From VAZQ01 sp035293945 (GTDB lineage: Bacteria; Pseudomonadota; Alphaproteobacteria; Rhizobiales; Xanthobacteraceae): a stretch of DNA of 64,000 nt. The notes beneath the pieces are model-generated. The model worked only from the letters and a program-made list of their open reading frames with translations. It had not been told where the DNA came from and made no database searches. A program made the translations under genes and the position numbers. Shown here piece by piece: positions 1 through 7,756 of the stretch (the stretch's first letter is position 1; the number at the start of each line of letters is the position of its first letter). The stretch lies in assembly GCA_035293945.1 (NCBI GenBank), contig DATGLV010000024.1, positions 310,001-374,000 of the forward strand, in the 5' to 3' direction.

Positions 1-681
1 AAAATAAATGAGATCGTAGCGCTCCATTCGCCGGAACGTGCGGATTGCGTCACCGGGGGTGCGATAGCCCTGGTTGGCATCGCAGCAGAGCGCAATTCCC
101 GGGCCCACGGCATTGCGGATACGCCGCACCATGTCGACATCGCGGTCCGGATCCACTCCGACCTTGATCTTGATGGTGCGAATGCCCTCTTGCGCGACCT
201 GCACGACCTCGCGCTCGGCCTCCTCAAGGCTAAGCAGGCCAATCGAATGAGTGACAGGGATCCTGCGCCGAATTGCGCCACCAAGAAACCTGTGCACTGG
301 AAGTCCGCACTGCCTGCCGGCGAGATCGTAGGCGGCGAGCTCGACCGCGGCCTTCGCGTACGGATAGCCTTTGATGGCATGATCCATCCGATCGTGCAGC
401 TCGACCACCTGGCCGGGCGTGAGGCCTTTGACGGCCGGCGCCAGATGCCGCGTGATGACCTCGATGGTGGTCCCGGGACTCTCACCGAAATAGCGGCCGA
501 AATCGCCGCCCCAATCCTTGAGAGAGGGCGCTTCGCCCCAACCAACGGCGTCGGCCTCGTCGGTCATCTTTACCAGCACATAGCCGCCGATCGGCTCGGT
601 CAGGCCGGTCCACTTGTGCTCACGCCGTGGCGGCAAGGCGATGTGATAGAGCTCAATCGAAGCAATAGGTCGTTCGGGCAT
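1..681 (-). CDS. Enolase-superfamily enzyme (mandelate racemase/muconate lactonizing type), 3' end outside window
   Basis: The visible 227 codons start at ATG 681 and run off the left edge. They show the N-terminal capping domain and the first part of the barrel. The base motif K171-I-K173 (KIKVG) and the first metal ligand in D201-A-N203 are present; the other two metal ligands and the acid/base on the far side of the barrel lie outside the window. Family members abstract the proton next to a carboxylate, giving racemases, cycloisomerases or acid-sugar dehydratases; the substrate cannot be told from this half. The gene is transcribed away from a GntR regulator, and a perfect 12-bp palindrome lies 12 bases upstream of the start, so GntR control is likely. 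The family call is firm; the reaction is unknown. Confidence 0.85.
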   Translation of the reverse strand, partial: MPERPIASIELYHIALPPRREHKWTGLTEPIGGYVLVKMTDEADAVGWGEAPSLKDWGGDFGRYFGESPGTTIEVITRHLAPAVKGLTPGQVVELHDRMDHAIKGYPYAKAAVELAAYDLAGRQCGLPVHRFLGGAIRRRIPVTHSIGLLSLEEAEREVVQVAQEGIRTIKIKVGVDPDRDVDMVRRIRNAVGPGIALCCDANQGYRTPGDAIRTFRRMERYDLIYF

Positions 682-692
682 GGGCACGGGAT

Positions 693-704
693 CTGTGATC
701 ACAG
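693..704. promoter_or_regulatory. Candidate GntR operator O1 (perfect 12-bp palindrome)
   Basis: CTGTGATCACAG is a perfect palindrome between the start of the enolase-family gene and the end of the GntR gene. Its TGTGATCACA core recurs at 1718-1727 on the other side of the regulator gene. Palindromic sites of this size are typical for dimeric FCD-type GntR proteins. The link to this regulator is inferred from position and repetition only. Confidence 0.55.
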
Positions 705-761
705 GCCGGGGACCCTAGCGCAAGCGTCGCCCGGTTGTAAACCGCTGCCGGGGTGCCTTGG

Positions 762-1556
762 TCAGTGCGACGTCACGAGCAGCAGATGGTTGCCGGTCGG
801 CACTTGGACGGGGCTGTCCTCGAACACTGCTTTCTTGAGCAGTTGCTCGTGCGAGTCCGCGATATCGGCTTCGATGGCGCGTCGCGCCGTCGTGGCATTG
901 CCGGCGTGAAGAGCGGCGAGGACGGCTTGATGGTGGCGTGCGGTCCAGCGCACACCTGGCGTGGTGAGCGAGAGCGCGAGAAACGGGCCAGCCTGCAGCC
1001 ATAGCATCTCGATAAGCGCCAGAATGACAGGCTTATCCGCCGTCTGGTACAGCGTGAAATGAAACGCCATGTTGTGCGAGAGCGCCTCGTGGAAGCAGCC
1101 TTCTGCGATACTGCGTTTCATGGCCTCGTTAATCTCGGAAAGCTTCCGCAGCCGAGCCGGCGTCGTGCGCGCGCAGGCGGCCTCGGTCACCATGCCTTCA
1201 AGCACTTGGCGCGTTTCGGTGAGCTCGATGTACCTTGCCCGGGACATGCGCGGCACGATCACCGAGCGATTGGGCAGCAACACCAATGCGCGCTCGGCGA
1301 TGAGCCGGCTAACGGCTTCTCGCACCGGCATGGCACTGGTGCCGAGCCGTCTCGCCAGGCTCCGCAGCGTCACGGCTTCCCCTGGCTTGAACAAGCCGGC
1401 CATCAGACCGCGCGCCAAGGCGCGATAGACCCGCACGCGCATCGTGTCGCGCTCCGGGCTCGACGGCTCGGAGGGTGTCGCGATCAGCTTGTCTGCATGC
1501 GCCGGTCCCCGATTGCCCTTCGCACGCCGGCGAGTGGATTGATTCGTGCGCTTCAT
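762..1556 (-). CDS. GntR-family transcriptional regulator, FadR/FCD subfamily
   Basis: A 264-residue protein from ATG 1556; a TTG at 1577 would add seven residues. A basic N-terminal tail is followed by a winged helix (LFKPGEAVTLRSLARRLG, then AMPVREAVSRLI) and an all-helical FCD ligand domain. The FCD metal-site pattern is visible: N-x3-H in HNMAFHF, then His residues in ARHHQAV and ADSHEQLL. Such proteins are usually repressors released by a small organic acid linked to the neighbouring pathway. The gene lies between an enolase-family gene on the same strand and a divergent decarboxylase operon, with matching palindromes at 693-704 and 1718-1727. It probably controls both units and itself. 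Confidence 0.88.
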   Translation of the reverse strand: MKRTNQSTRRRAKGNRGPAHADKLIATPSEPSSPERDTMRVRVYRALARGLMAGLFKPGEAVTLRSLARRLGTSAMPVREAVSRLIAERALVLLPNRSVIVPRMSRARYIELTETRQVLEGMVTEAACARTTPARLRKLSEINEAMKRSIAEGCFHEALSHNMAFHFTLYQTADKPVILALIEMLWLQAGPFLALSLTTPGVRWTARHHQAVLAALHAGNATTARRAIEADIADSHEQLLKKAVFEDSPVQVPTGNHLLLVTSH

Positions 1557-1717
1557 CTGTCGAGATCTTTCCGCCAATCATGGGAACCGTCGTCTTGACC
1601 GCGCGCCCGCAAATTCAAGCGGCTGTTACGATTCGCGGCAGACGATGGACCATACCCGAAATCGACGATGGTTCAACGGATTGAGCGGCACCAAGCGCCA
1701 CGGGACCAGTCGCGCTG

Positions 1718-1727
1718 TGTGATCACA
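1718..1727. promoter_or_regulatory. Candidate GntR operator O2 in the divergent promoter region
   Basis: TGTGATCACA, the same core as the palindrome at 693-704, sits in the roughly 275-base region between the GntR start and the divergent TPP-enzyme start. The flanks (G on both sides) do not extend the symmetry. Two copies of a perfect 10-bp palindrome around one regulator gene suggest an operator pair. The assignment is inferred. Confidence 0.55.
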
Positions 1728-1832
1728 GCTTGACCGCCACAAAGCTGTCGGTTAGTAGCCAAGAGGAATGAGTGAAGTGCGTGCGGGCGCCGGCGCGGGA
1801 TTCGACCCGACCTAGGCGACGAGGCATATCTC

Positions 1833-2441
1833 ATGCGACGCTCCGAGTGCTTGCAGACGCTGGCGCCTCTGCTTACCGACCAGTTGGTGGTGACAAACGT
1901 CGCCCGTACCGGCTTCGAGACGCACATGGCGATGCCGCGCGAGGGCAATCTCTACACCATGGGCATGGGGCTGGTCACGCCGGTGGTGCTGGGCTTGGCG
2001 CTCGCGCTGCCGCATCGCGGCGTCATTGCACTCGACGGCGACGGCTCAATCCTGCTCAATCTCGGCACGATCTCCACCGTCGGCAACTATGCGCCGCCGA
2101 ATCTCGTATCGATCATCTTCGACAATGAATCCTACGCTTCGACCGGAGGACTGCCGACCGCAACTGCCGGCAAGACAAAGCTCGTCGAGATGGCCAAGGC
2201 GGCCGGGATCAGCAACGCCGTTGAGGTCGGCAAGATCGAAGATTTCACCGCGGTTATCACCGAGGCGCTGGCCGGCCGAGGTCCCTGGTTCATTGTGGCC
2301 AAGGTGGTCGCGGAGAAACCACCGGTAGAGCCGAAGCTCATGGATGGCCGCGAGAACAAGTATCGCTTCGTTCGCTACATCGAGCAGAGCGAAGGGTCGG
2401 TCATCCTCAAGCCGTCGGTCGTCGGCCGCAAGGACAACTGA
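1833..2441 (+). CDS. TPP-binding decarboxylase subunit beta, sulfopyruvate-decarboxylase ComE-like
   Basis: A 202-residue protein equivalent to the C-terminal, cofactor-binding half of thiamine-diphosphate enzymes. The TPP/Mg motif runs from G69-D70-G71-S to D97-N98 (LDGDGSILLNLG to IFDNESYAST), with the usual spacing. The N-terminal pattern (RSECL..LAPLLTDQLVVTN) and total length fit the small ComE subunit of sulfopyruvate decarboxylase and the matching half of phosphonopyruvate decarboxylase. The next gene begins three bases after the stop and supplies the other half, so the active enzyme should be a heteromer. The substrate is probably a 3-substituted pyruvate or a related 2-oxo acid, which is inference. 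GAGG lies upstream of the ATG. Confidence 0.85.
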   Translation: MRRSECLQTLAPLLTDQLVVTNVARTGFETHMAMPREGNLYTMGMGLVTPVVLGLALALPHRGVIALDGDGSILLNLGTISTVGNYAPPNLVSIIFDNESYASTGGLPTATAGKTKLVEMAKAAGISNAVEVGKIEDFTAVITEALAGRGPWFIVAKVVAEKPPVEPKLMDGRENKYRFVRYIEQSEGSVILKPSVVGRKDN

Positions 2442-2444
2442 GCC

Positions 2445-2951
2445 ATGAACCAATCCGACGCCGAGACCATTGGGACCGCGCTCGCCGATGCGGGTTTCAA
2501 TTTCGCCGCCACGCTGCCGGCGGATCAGCTTCACGCGCTGCAAGCCTGGGTCACCAAGAGCCAACGCTTCCAGACGGTCGCGGTGACGAACGAAGGCGAG
2601 GGATGCGCGATCTGCGCCGGAGCTTGGCTCGCCGGCAAGATGCCGGTGATCATCCTGGAGACGTCCGGAATCCTCCTGTCGACATACGCGCTCATGCGCT
2701 GCCACGCGACCTTTGGCATCCCCACCTTGATGCTGTCGACCTATCGCGGCGGACTCGGCGACCAGGAATGGTACGCGGCACATACTGGCGCGGTGCTGCC
2801 GGATCTTCTGGCAAGCCTGCGCATTCCCTGCAAGGTGGTGTCCAGCGCCGACGGGATCGCCACCACCTTCATTGATGCCCGGCGTACCATGAGCTCGTCG
2901 TTGCACCCGGTGTCGATCGTCATGGACGTGCGGCTCACGGATCGTGCGTAG
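2445..2951 (+). CDS. TPP-binding decarboxylase subunit alpha, sulfopyruvate-decarboxylase ComD-like
   Basis: A 168-residue protein equivalent to the N-terminal (PYR) domain of TPP decarboxylases. The glutamate that activates the thiazolium ring is seen in TNEGEGCAICAG, followed by the conserved segment ETSGILLSTYALMRCHATFG. It starts three bases after the beta-subunit stop, so the two are translated together. The order beta-alpha is the reverse of the fused homologues. Together with the divergent enolase-family enzyme, the pair suggests a route in which an acid is dehydrated or isomerised and the resulting 2-oxo acid is decarboxylated to an aldehyde. The family is clear; the substrate is not. 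Confidence 0.83.
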   Translation: MNQSDAETIGTALADAGFNFAATLPADQLHALQAWVTKSQRFQTVAVTNEGEGCAICAGAWLAGKMPVIILETSGILLSTYALMRCHATFGIPTLMLSTYRGGLGDQEWYAAHTGAVLPDLLASLRIPCKVVSSADGIATTFIDARRTMSSSLHPVSIVMDVRLTDRA

Positions 2952-3118
2952 CGGCGCCTCCGCCCCAACTCGATGCCGACGACCCCAGTAGGGGCACCTC
3001 AGATGCCCTTATCAAGCTCCACGATATTGCTTGTATTTTTTTGACAGAGCTTGGATCGTGCAATTGCGGCTGGTGCTAGACTTGCTTGGTGTGTTTGGCC
3101 CTGAAGTCCTCCTTGGGC

Positions 3119-4111
3119 ATGAGCAACATAATGCGACAGTTTATCTGGAATCCCGTGCGTTTTGCCCTGCTTGTCTGGGTCCTCATATCATTTAATGCGA
3201 GCGGAGCGAGGTCTGACGATTGGCCCAGCAGGGAACCGATCCATATTGTCGTTCCCTATGCGGCCGGCAGCAACACTGATGCGGTTGGGCGGGTTGTTGC
3301 CCAGTACTTGAGCGCTGCGCTGAAAGGCTGGCCTGTTGTGGTTGAAAACCACCCCGGAGTGGGTGGCATCTTGGGTACCCGCATCGTGAGCAAATCGGCC
3401 GCCGACGGATATACCTTGTGTGTGTGCTCCAGCGGAGCGATCACAATTCCGTCGTTGATCGACAAGATGTACGATCCGCTGGCGGATCTCACGCCAATTA
3501 GTAAAATCAACAACAGCGCTCTGGTATTGCTTGTCAACTCGAATTCCTCCGCGACGAGCGTTGCGGATATTGTCGCGTGGAGCAAGTCAAAACCCGGGGG
3601 ATTGAACTACGGGTCCAGCGGCGTGGGTGGAATAATGTACAACTCTGCCGAAATATTCCGGAACCGGACTGGGGCCACAATGACTCATGTGTCTTTTCGG
3701 GGGGGTCCCGAAGCGACAACGGCGCTGATCTCTGGGCAAATTGAGCTTGTGTTTGCAATTATGTCCGACGTCTTGGGCCAAGTGGCGGCGAAGACGGTGC
3801 GTCCCATAGCCATTACCACGGCAGCACGAAGCCCCCTGCTGCCCGACGTGCCGACCATGATGGAGCAGGGTATAAGAGACTATGACATCTCGCTTTGGAA
3901 CGGCCTGTTCGCGCCACCCGGCACCCCCAAGCCAATCCTTGATAAGCTGTCAGCGATAATGCTTGAATTGGCGGATGACCCCAAGATTGAAAAGACCATG
4001 ACCGATTTTGGATCTACGCCCTCGGTAAGCACGCCGGCACAATTCCGAAAGGAATTGCGCGAGGAAGCCGCGCGGTGGGAAGCCGATTTGAAATCCATCA
4101 CCCGGAATTAG
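3119..4111 (+). CDS. Bug/TctC-family periplasmic solute-binding protein
   Basis: About 330 residues with an N-terminal signal peptide (hydrophobic FALLVWVLISF, probable cleavage near GARS-DDWP). It then has the Bug landmarks: IHIVVPYAAGSNTDAVGR, VVVENHPGVGG, AADGYTLCV, the GGPEATTALISGQIEL segment and a C-terminal helix pair. Bug proteins bind carboxylates and related small molecules in the periplasm. No TctA/TctB membrane subunits are nearby, so it is an orphan receptor. ATG 3119 was chosen; ATG 3131 and a TTG at 3086 are alternatives. AT-ending codons are visibly more common than in the surrounding genes, which may reflect recent transfer. It lies just downstream of the decarboxylase pair and may serve that pathway. 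Confidence 0.88.
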   Translation: MSNIMRQFIWNPVRFALLVWVLISFNASGARSDDWPSREPIHIVVPYAAGSNTDAVGRVVAQYLSAALKGWPVVVENHPGVGGILGTRIVSKSAADGYTLCVCSSGAITIPSLIDKMYDPLADLTPISKINNSALVLLVNSNSSATSVADIVAWSKSKPGGLNYGSSGVGGIMYNSAEIFRNRTGATMTHVSFRGGPEATTALISGQIELVFAIMSDVLGQVAAKTVRPIAITTAARSPLLPDVPTMMEQGIRDYDISLWNGLFAPPGTPKPILDKLSAIMLELADDPKIEKTMTDFGSTPSVSTPAQFRKELREEAARWEADLKSITRN

Positions 4112-4241
4112 AGAGGCGACGGGCTCCGCTTGGCGTTTGCTTCCGCCTTTTGCTTCGCTATGGCATGCTTGGTATCAGTGCCTCGGCCCTTCCGCGCATC
4201 TGACGGCTTGGGCCGCTTACCTGCGGAGAAAGAAGAGAAAG

Positions 4242-4613
4242 ATGGATCCGGAAATCAACTTCGCGCACATGGTTTTGCAGGTCGGGGATATCGAGGCTTC
4301 GAAACACTTCTATCTTGATCTTGTAGGCCTCACGCCGCGACGGGCAATCCCCTTGGCGGATGGCCGTCCCGTGGTGCCTTTCACGCAGGGTATCGCTCTT
4401 ACGTCCGGAAAGCCGGGAAAGCCCCTGCAAATTGATCACATCGCATTCCGCGTCAATGACGTGCGCACCATCGCCCAGCGCCTTAAGCGTGCGGAGGTCA
4501 AGTTTTTCAACGAGCTGCACGATGGCCCCTTGGGCCTGACCATCTACGTGGCGGATCCCGATGGGAACAAGGTTGAGCTATTCCAAGTGGGGGAGAAGGC
4601 TGAGGGTTCGTGA
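4242..4613 (+). CDS. VOC-superfamily (glyoxalase/dioxygenase-like) protein
   Basis: A 123-residue protein from ATG 4242, which follows a purine-rich AGAAGAGAAAG ribosome-binding region. It has the two beta-alpha-beta-beta-beta modules of the VOC fold: an N-terminal half with H9 (FAHMVLQVGD) and a C-terminal half with H66 (DHIAFRVND) and E112 (KVELFQVG). These positions fit the metal ligands of the family. VOC proteins include glyoxalase I, epimerases, fosfomycin-type lyases and extradiol dioxygenases; nothing here picks one. It follows the Bug receptor by 130 bases on the same strand and may process a metabolite of the same pathway. Confidence 0.8.
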   Translation: MDPEINFAHMVLQVGDIEASKHFYLDLVGLTPRRAIPLADGRPVVPFTQGIALTSGKPGKPLQIDHIAFRVNDVRTIAQRLKRAEVKFFNELHDGPLGLTIYVADPDGNKVELFQVGEKAEGS

Positions 4614-4920
4614 GGATGTTGATTTCCTGTAACCTATAGCAAGGTTGGGCAGCAAATTTTCCGATGCCGCACGAGGCGATACCAACGGCTCTGGGGCATC
4701 TAGCGATTAGAGCCGGCGCGTCGCGGCTGTCCGGAGCCTTACATTCGCCAAGCCACGATATCGTTCGATCACTACGCGGTGGTGCGGCGGGCATTCGATG
4801 ATCCGCGAATTCGGCGTGACGTCGGAATGCGCGCGCCTGATCGAGTGCGTATGAACCTGCCTTCGCCAGCGATCAGATTGCGATCGCCCTCGAGGTAAAG
4901 GCACCAGGGCTCGGGCGGTC
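4614..4920. other. Intergenic region, nothing recognised
   Basis: About 300 bases between the convergent VOC and MFS genes. Open frames here are short or antisense continuations of the MFS gene with no recognisable motif. I see no clear hairpin, repeat or RNA gene. Confidence 0.5.
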
Positions 4921-6459
4921 TCAGCTCGGTCCGCTCGGCTTCTCGGACCGGGTCGGGCTGGCGCCCGCCGGCAGCAGGGCGACGAGCGCGAGTGTGAGTG
5001 CGCCGAGCACGCCGGCGATCACGTAAACCTGGTGCAGGGCGCTGGCGATGGCGTGGCTCAGCCGATCGATCGTCTGCGGATCGAGGCTCGCGCGCCGCCC
5101 CGGCTCGAGCAGTTGGTTCAGGGTCTCGCCGGCCGATGGCACGGTGCGGGCCAGGTTGAAATTGAGGATCGCGCCGGCGATGCTGGCTCCCAGGGCCTGG
5201 CCGATGGTGCGCATGAACAGCACCGAGGAGGTCGCGGCGCCGCGCTCGCTCCAGCCGACGCTGGTCTGCACCGCGACCAGGAAAGTGGTGTTGCAAAATC
5301 CCATGCCGATGCCGATCAGCGTGCCGCCTGAGTTCACGAAGGCGAGTGAGGTGCTCTGGTCGAGTGCAATCAGGAGCGCGCAGCCGCCGATCAGCGCCAG
5401 CGCGCCGAGCGCGCCGGTCAACCGGTAGGAGGTTTTGACCATCAAACGCCCCGCCACGATGCTCGCCAGCGCCCAGGCGACCGACAGCACCGCGATGACG
5501 ATGCCAGTGGTGGTCGGCGGCTCGCCCATTGCCCCTTGGACATAGGTCGGTAGGAAGCCGACCACGCAGGTGAGCAGCGCCCCGATCGCGAGGCCGCCGA
5601 GGTTGCCGGCCGCGATGATGCGATGGCCCAGAAGCGCGAACGGCACGATCGGCTCGCGGCTGCGCCGCTCGTTCACGACCAGGAGGATCAGGGCGAGCGT
5701 GCCGGCGGCAAGCAGCAACGTGATGATGATCGGTGCAAGGGCATCGGCCTGCACCACCACCAACATGACGGCGCCGACGCCGACCATCAGCAGGATCGAG
5801 CCCGCATAGTCGATGTGGTGGCGGCGCGGCGTGAGCCGCTCGTGCAGAAAGAGCGCAAGAATCGCGATCGCGGCGATGCCGATCGGCAGATTGATCCAGA
5901 ACACGTAGGCCCAGTGCAGATGCTCGACGATGAAGCCGCCGAGCACCGGCCCGATCACCGCCGCAAAGCCCCAGACGCTCGACAGCCAGCCCTGCAGTCG
6001 CGCGCGCTCGGCCGGCGTATAGATGTCGCCGATGATCGTGGTGGCGATCGACTGGATTGCGCCGGCGCCCAGCCCTTGCAGCGTGCGAAACGTGATCAAC
6101 GGCAGCATGCTCGCGGTGAGGCCGCAGGCAGTCGAACCGATGAGAAAAACGCAGGATCCGGCGAAGAACACCCGCTTGCGGCCGAACAGGTCGGCGAGCC
6201 GTCCGTAGATCGGGGTGGTGACCGCCTGCGCCAGGAAGTAGGCGGTGAACACCCAGCTGAAGAGCTCAAATCCACCGAGCTCGGCCACGATGGTCGGCAT
6301 CGCGGTCGCCACGATGGTGCCCTCTACCGCCGCCATGAAGATCGCCATCATGCAGGCGGCGGTGATCAGGCGTCGGTGCGGGAGATGCTCAACAGCGGAT
6401 TGCGGGCGAGCGGACGCTTGGGGCAAGGCTTGACCTTGATCTTTTGGCCGCGCCGCCAA
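4921..6459 (-). CDS. MFS multidrug exporter, DHA2 (EmrB/QacA) type, 14 membrane segments
   Basis: A 512-residue membrane protein. Motif A between helices 2 and 3 is present (GRLADLFGRKRVFF), as are the D1-type motif in helix 1 (AVEGTIVATAMP) and motif C of drug exporters in helix 5 (GFAAVIGPVLGGFIVE). Length and helix count fit the DHA2 drug:H+ antiporter family. No EmrA-type adaptor gene is adjacent. The chosen start is a TTG at 6459 preceded by GAGG; there is no in-frame ATG before helix 1, so the start is uncertain. A spacer of about 380 bases with a dispersed repeat lies upstream. The exported compound is unknown. Confidence 0.88.
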   Translation of the reverse strand: MAARPKDQGQALPQASARPQSAVEHLPHRRLITAACMMAIFMAAVEGTIVATAMPTIVAELGGFELFSWVFTAYFLAQAVTTPIYGRLADLFGRKRVFFAGSCVFLIGSTACGLTASMLPLITFRTLQGLGAGAIQSIATTIIGDIYTPAERARLQGWLSSVWGFAAVIGPVLGGFIVEHLHWAYVFWINLPIGIAAIAILALFLHERLTPRRHHIDYAGSILLMVGVGAVMLVVVQADALAPIIITLLLAAGTLALILLVVNERRSREPIVPFALLGHRIIAAGNLGGLAIGALLTCVVGFLPTYVQGAMGEPPTTTGIVIAVLSVAWALASIVAGRLMVKTSYRLTGALGALALIGGCALLIALDQSTSLAFVNSGGTLIGIGMGFCNTTFLVAVQTSVGWSERGAATSSVLFMRTIGQALGASIAGAILNFNLARTVPSAGETLNQLLEPGRRASLDPQTIDRLSHAIASALHQVYVIAGVLGALTLALVALLPAGASPTRSEKPSGPS

Positions 6460-6619
6460 GGGGTCCGCCTCATGCGCAAGCGGTCGCGCGAAGGGATAGG
6501 AAATGCCAGATCAACGGCTCCTTTGCCAGACAATTTCCATCCTGGTCTTGTCGTCGGTCGGGCCCCAGTCTTGGTTGACCCACTGCGGCAAATCAGCTTG
6601 CTGCCCGAATTTCAAACGC

Positions 6620-6810
6620 TAAGGCGATTCCCGGTCGAATTGATCCACTTCAGCGTCATTGCCGGGCTTGACCCGGCTTGACCCGGCAATCCATCTTCTT
6701 GCGAAAAAGATGGACCCGCGAGTCATCAGGGCGTCTTACGCCCGTCTTCAACGGGCTATGCCCGCGGGTGACGACTGGAGTAAGTCTTTTCGATCGGAAC
6801 ATGCGCTAGC
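6620..6810. repeat. Long dispersed repeat family L, copy 1
   Basis: A stretch of about 190 bases that recurs at 8938-9117 and, inverted and shortened, at 17766-17904. It contains the twin hairpin GGGCGTCTTACGCCC / CCGTCTTCAACGG at 6729-6755 and ends in ATGCGCTAGC. This copy carries an extra ten-base TTGACCCGGC duplication near 6670-6690. It fills half of the gene-free stretch 6460-6841; the rest of that stretch shows nothing recognisable. Confidence 0.8.
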
Positions 6811-6841
6811 GATGCGGCCAGTCGTCCGCGCGGCGATCGCC

Positions 6842-7744
6842 TCAATGTTTGCGCAGGAACGCCAGGACCGCTTGGTTGAAAATCTCGGGTTGTTCCCACG
6901 CCACTGAGTGACCGGCTTCGGGGACCAGGAGCCAATCATACGACTTCAAGTGCTTGGCCCAGAGCCGGATGGCGGCCGACGGCGTCGTCAGATCGACGTC
7001 GCCTGCGACCACCAGGATGGGCGTCGTGATGGACGCGATTTTCTCGTCCGTGTTGGGGGTGCGCAACGACGGGACGACCGCGCCCGCCTGCATGGCGTGC
7101 GCCTCGATCTCCTTCCATTGCGCCACGCCGTCCGGGTGCATGCCCCGATAGGACGGGCTCATTTCCCGGATCTCCGGCGGCAGCTGGCTGAAGCCGGGAA
7201 TTGCCGCGCGTTTGCGGAACGTCTCCGCCTCCTCATCGCCGGCCAATCCGAGACCGCTCGCCGCCACCACCAGGCTTCTCAGGCGTTCGGGCCGCCAGGC
7301 GGCGTAATCCAAGGCGATATAGCCGCCGCCGGCGACGCCAAGCAGGTGGAACTTGCCGAGCTTGAGATAATCGGCCAGCGCGTCCAGGTCCTCGGCCACG
7401 CTGGCCGGCTTCATTCCTTGATGGACCGCACTCTTCCCCCAGCCGGGGCGGTCGAAGGCAATGACGCGGTAGCCGGCCTGCACGAATGCCGGGGTCTGCT
7501 TTTGCCAATTCTCCGAGGTGCCCGTATTGGCATGAAGCATGATGACCGGCTCGCCGGTCCCGCCGGTGTCGGTCACCCAGAGCTTCGCATTCGGCAGATC
7601 AACGAAGGCTCCTGCGGCTTCGTCGGCGCGCGTGCCTGATGTGACGCCAAGTCCGAGGCAAGCAAACAAGAGAAAGTAAGCTGCCGTCGCACCGCCACGC
7701 CGGCGGCGAGCTCGGTTCGACCAAATGCCTCGATTGGATTGCAT
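6842..7744 (-). CDS. Exported alpha/beta-hydrolase-fold protein lacking the nucleophile serine
   Basis: A 300-residue protein with an arginine-rich N-terminus and hydrophobic segment (AAYFLLFACLGLGV) typical of a signal peptide cleaved near ADEA. The fold is an alpha/beta hydrolase: oxyanion region MLHANTGTSENW, FDRPGWGKS strand, candidate acid D249 or D251 (AGDVDLTTP) and H279 (EAGHSVAW). At the nucleophile elbow, where G-x-S-x-G is expected, it reads G136-V-A-G-G-G, so alanine 138 replaces the serine. The DNA (GGC GTC GCC GGC GGC GGC) supports this. It may be a non-hydrolytic member or use another mechanism. Its downstream neighbour is a repeat; upstream lies a secreted protein of unknown function. 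Confidence 0.82.
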   Translation of the reverse strand: MQSNRGIWSNRARRRRGGATAAYFLLFACLGLGVTSGTRADEAAGAFVDLPNAKLWVTDTGGTGEPVIMLHANTGTSENWQKQTPAFVQAGYRVIAFDRPGWGKSAVHQGMKPASVAEDLDALADYLKLGKFHLLGVAGGGYIALDYAAWRPERLRSLVVAASGLGLAGDEEAETFRKRAAIPGFSQLPPEIREMSPSYRGMHPDGVAQWKEIEAHAMQAGAVVPSLRTPNTDEKIASITTPILVVAGDVDLTTPSAAIRLWAKHLKSYDWLLVPEAGHSVAWEQPEIFNQAVLAFLRKH

Positions 7745-7756
7745 GATGACAATCTC

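Noticed and set aside
3041..3069. TTGACA as a -35 promoter box before the Bug gene at 3119
   Set aside because: No acceptable -10 element occurs 16-18 bases downstream (the sequence there is TTGCGG), so the promoter is not supported.
5623..6681. Long open frame on the plus strand opposite the MFS gene
   Set aside because: It is antisense to a clear 14-helix transporter, has no domain and shows the arginine-rich composition of a high-GC shadow frame.
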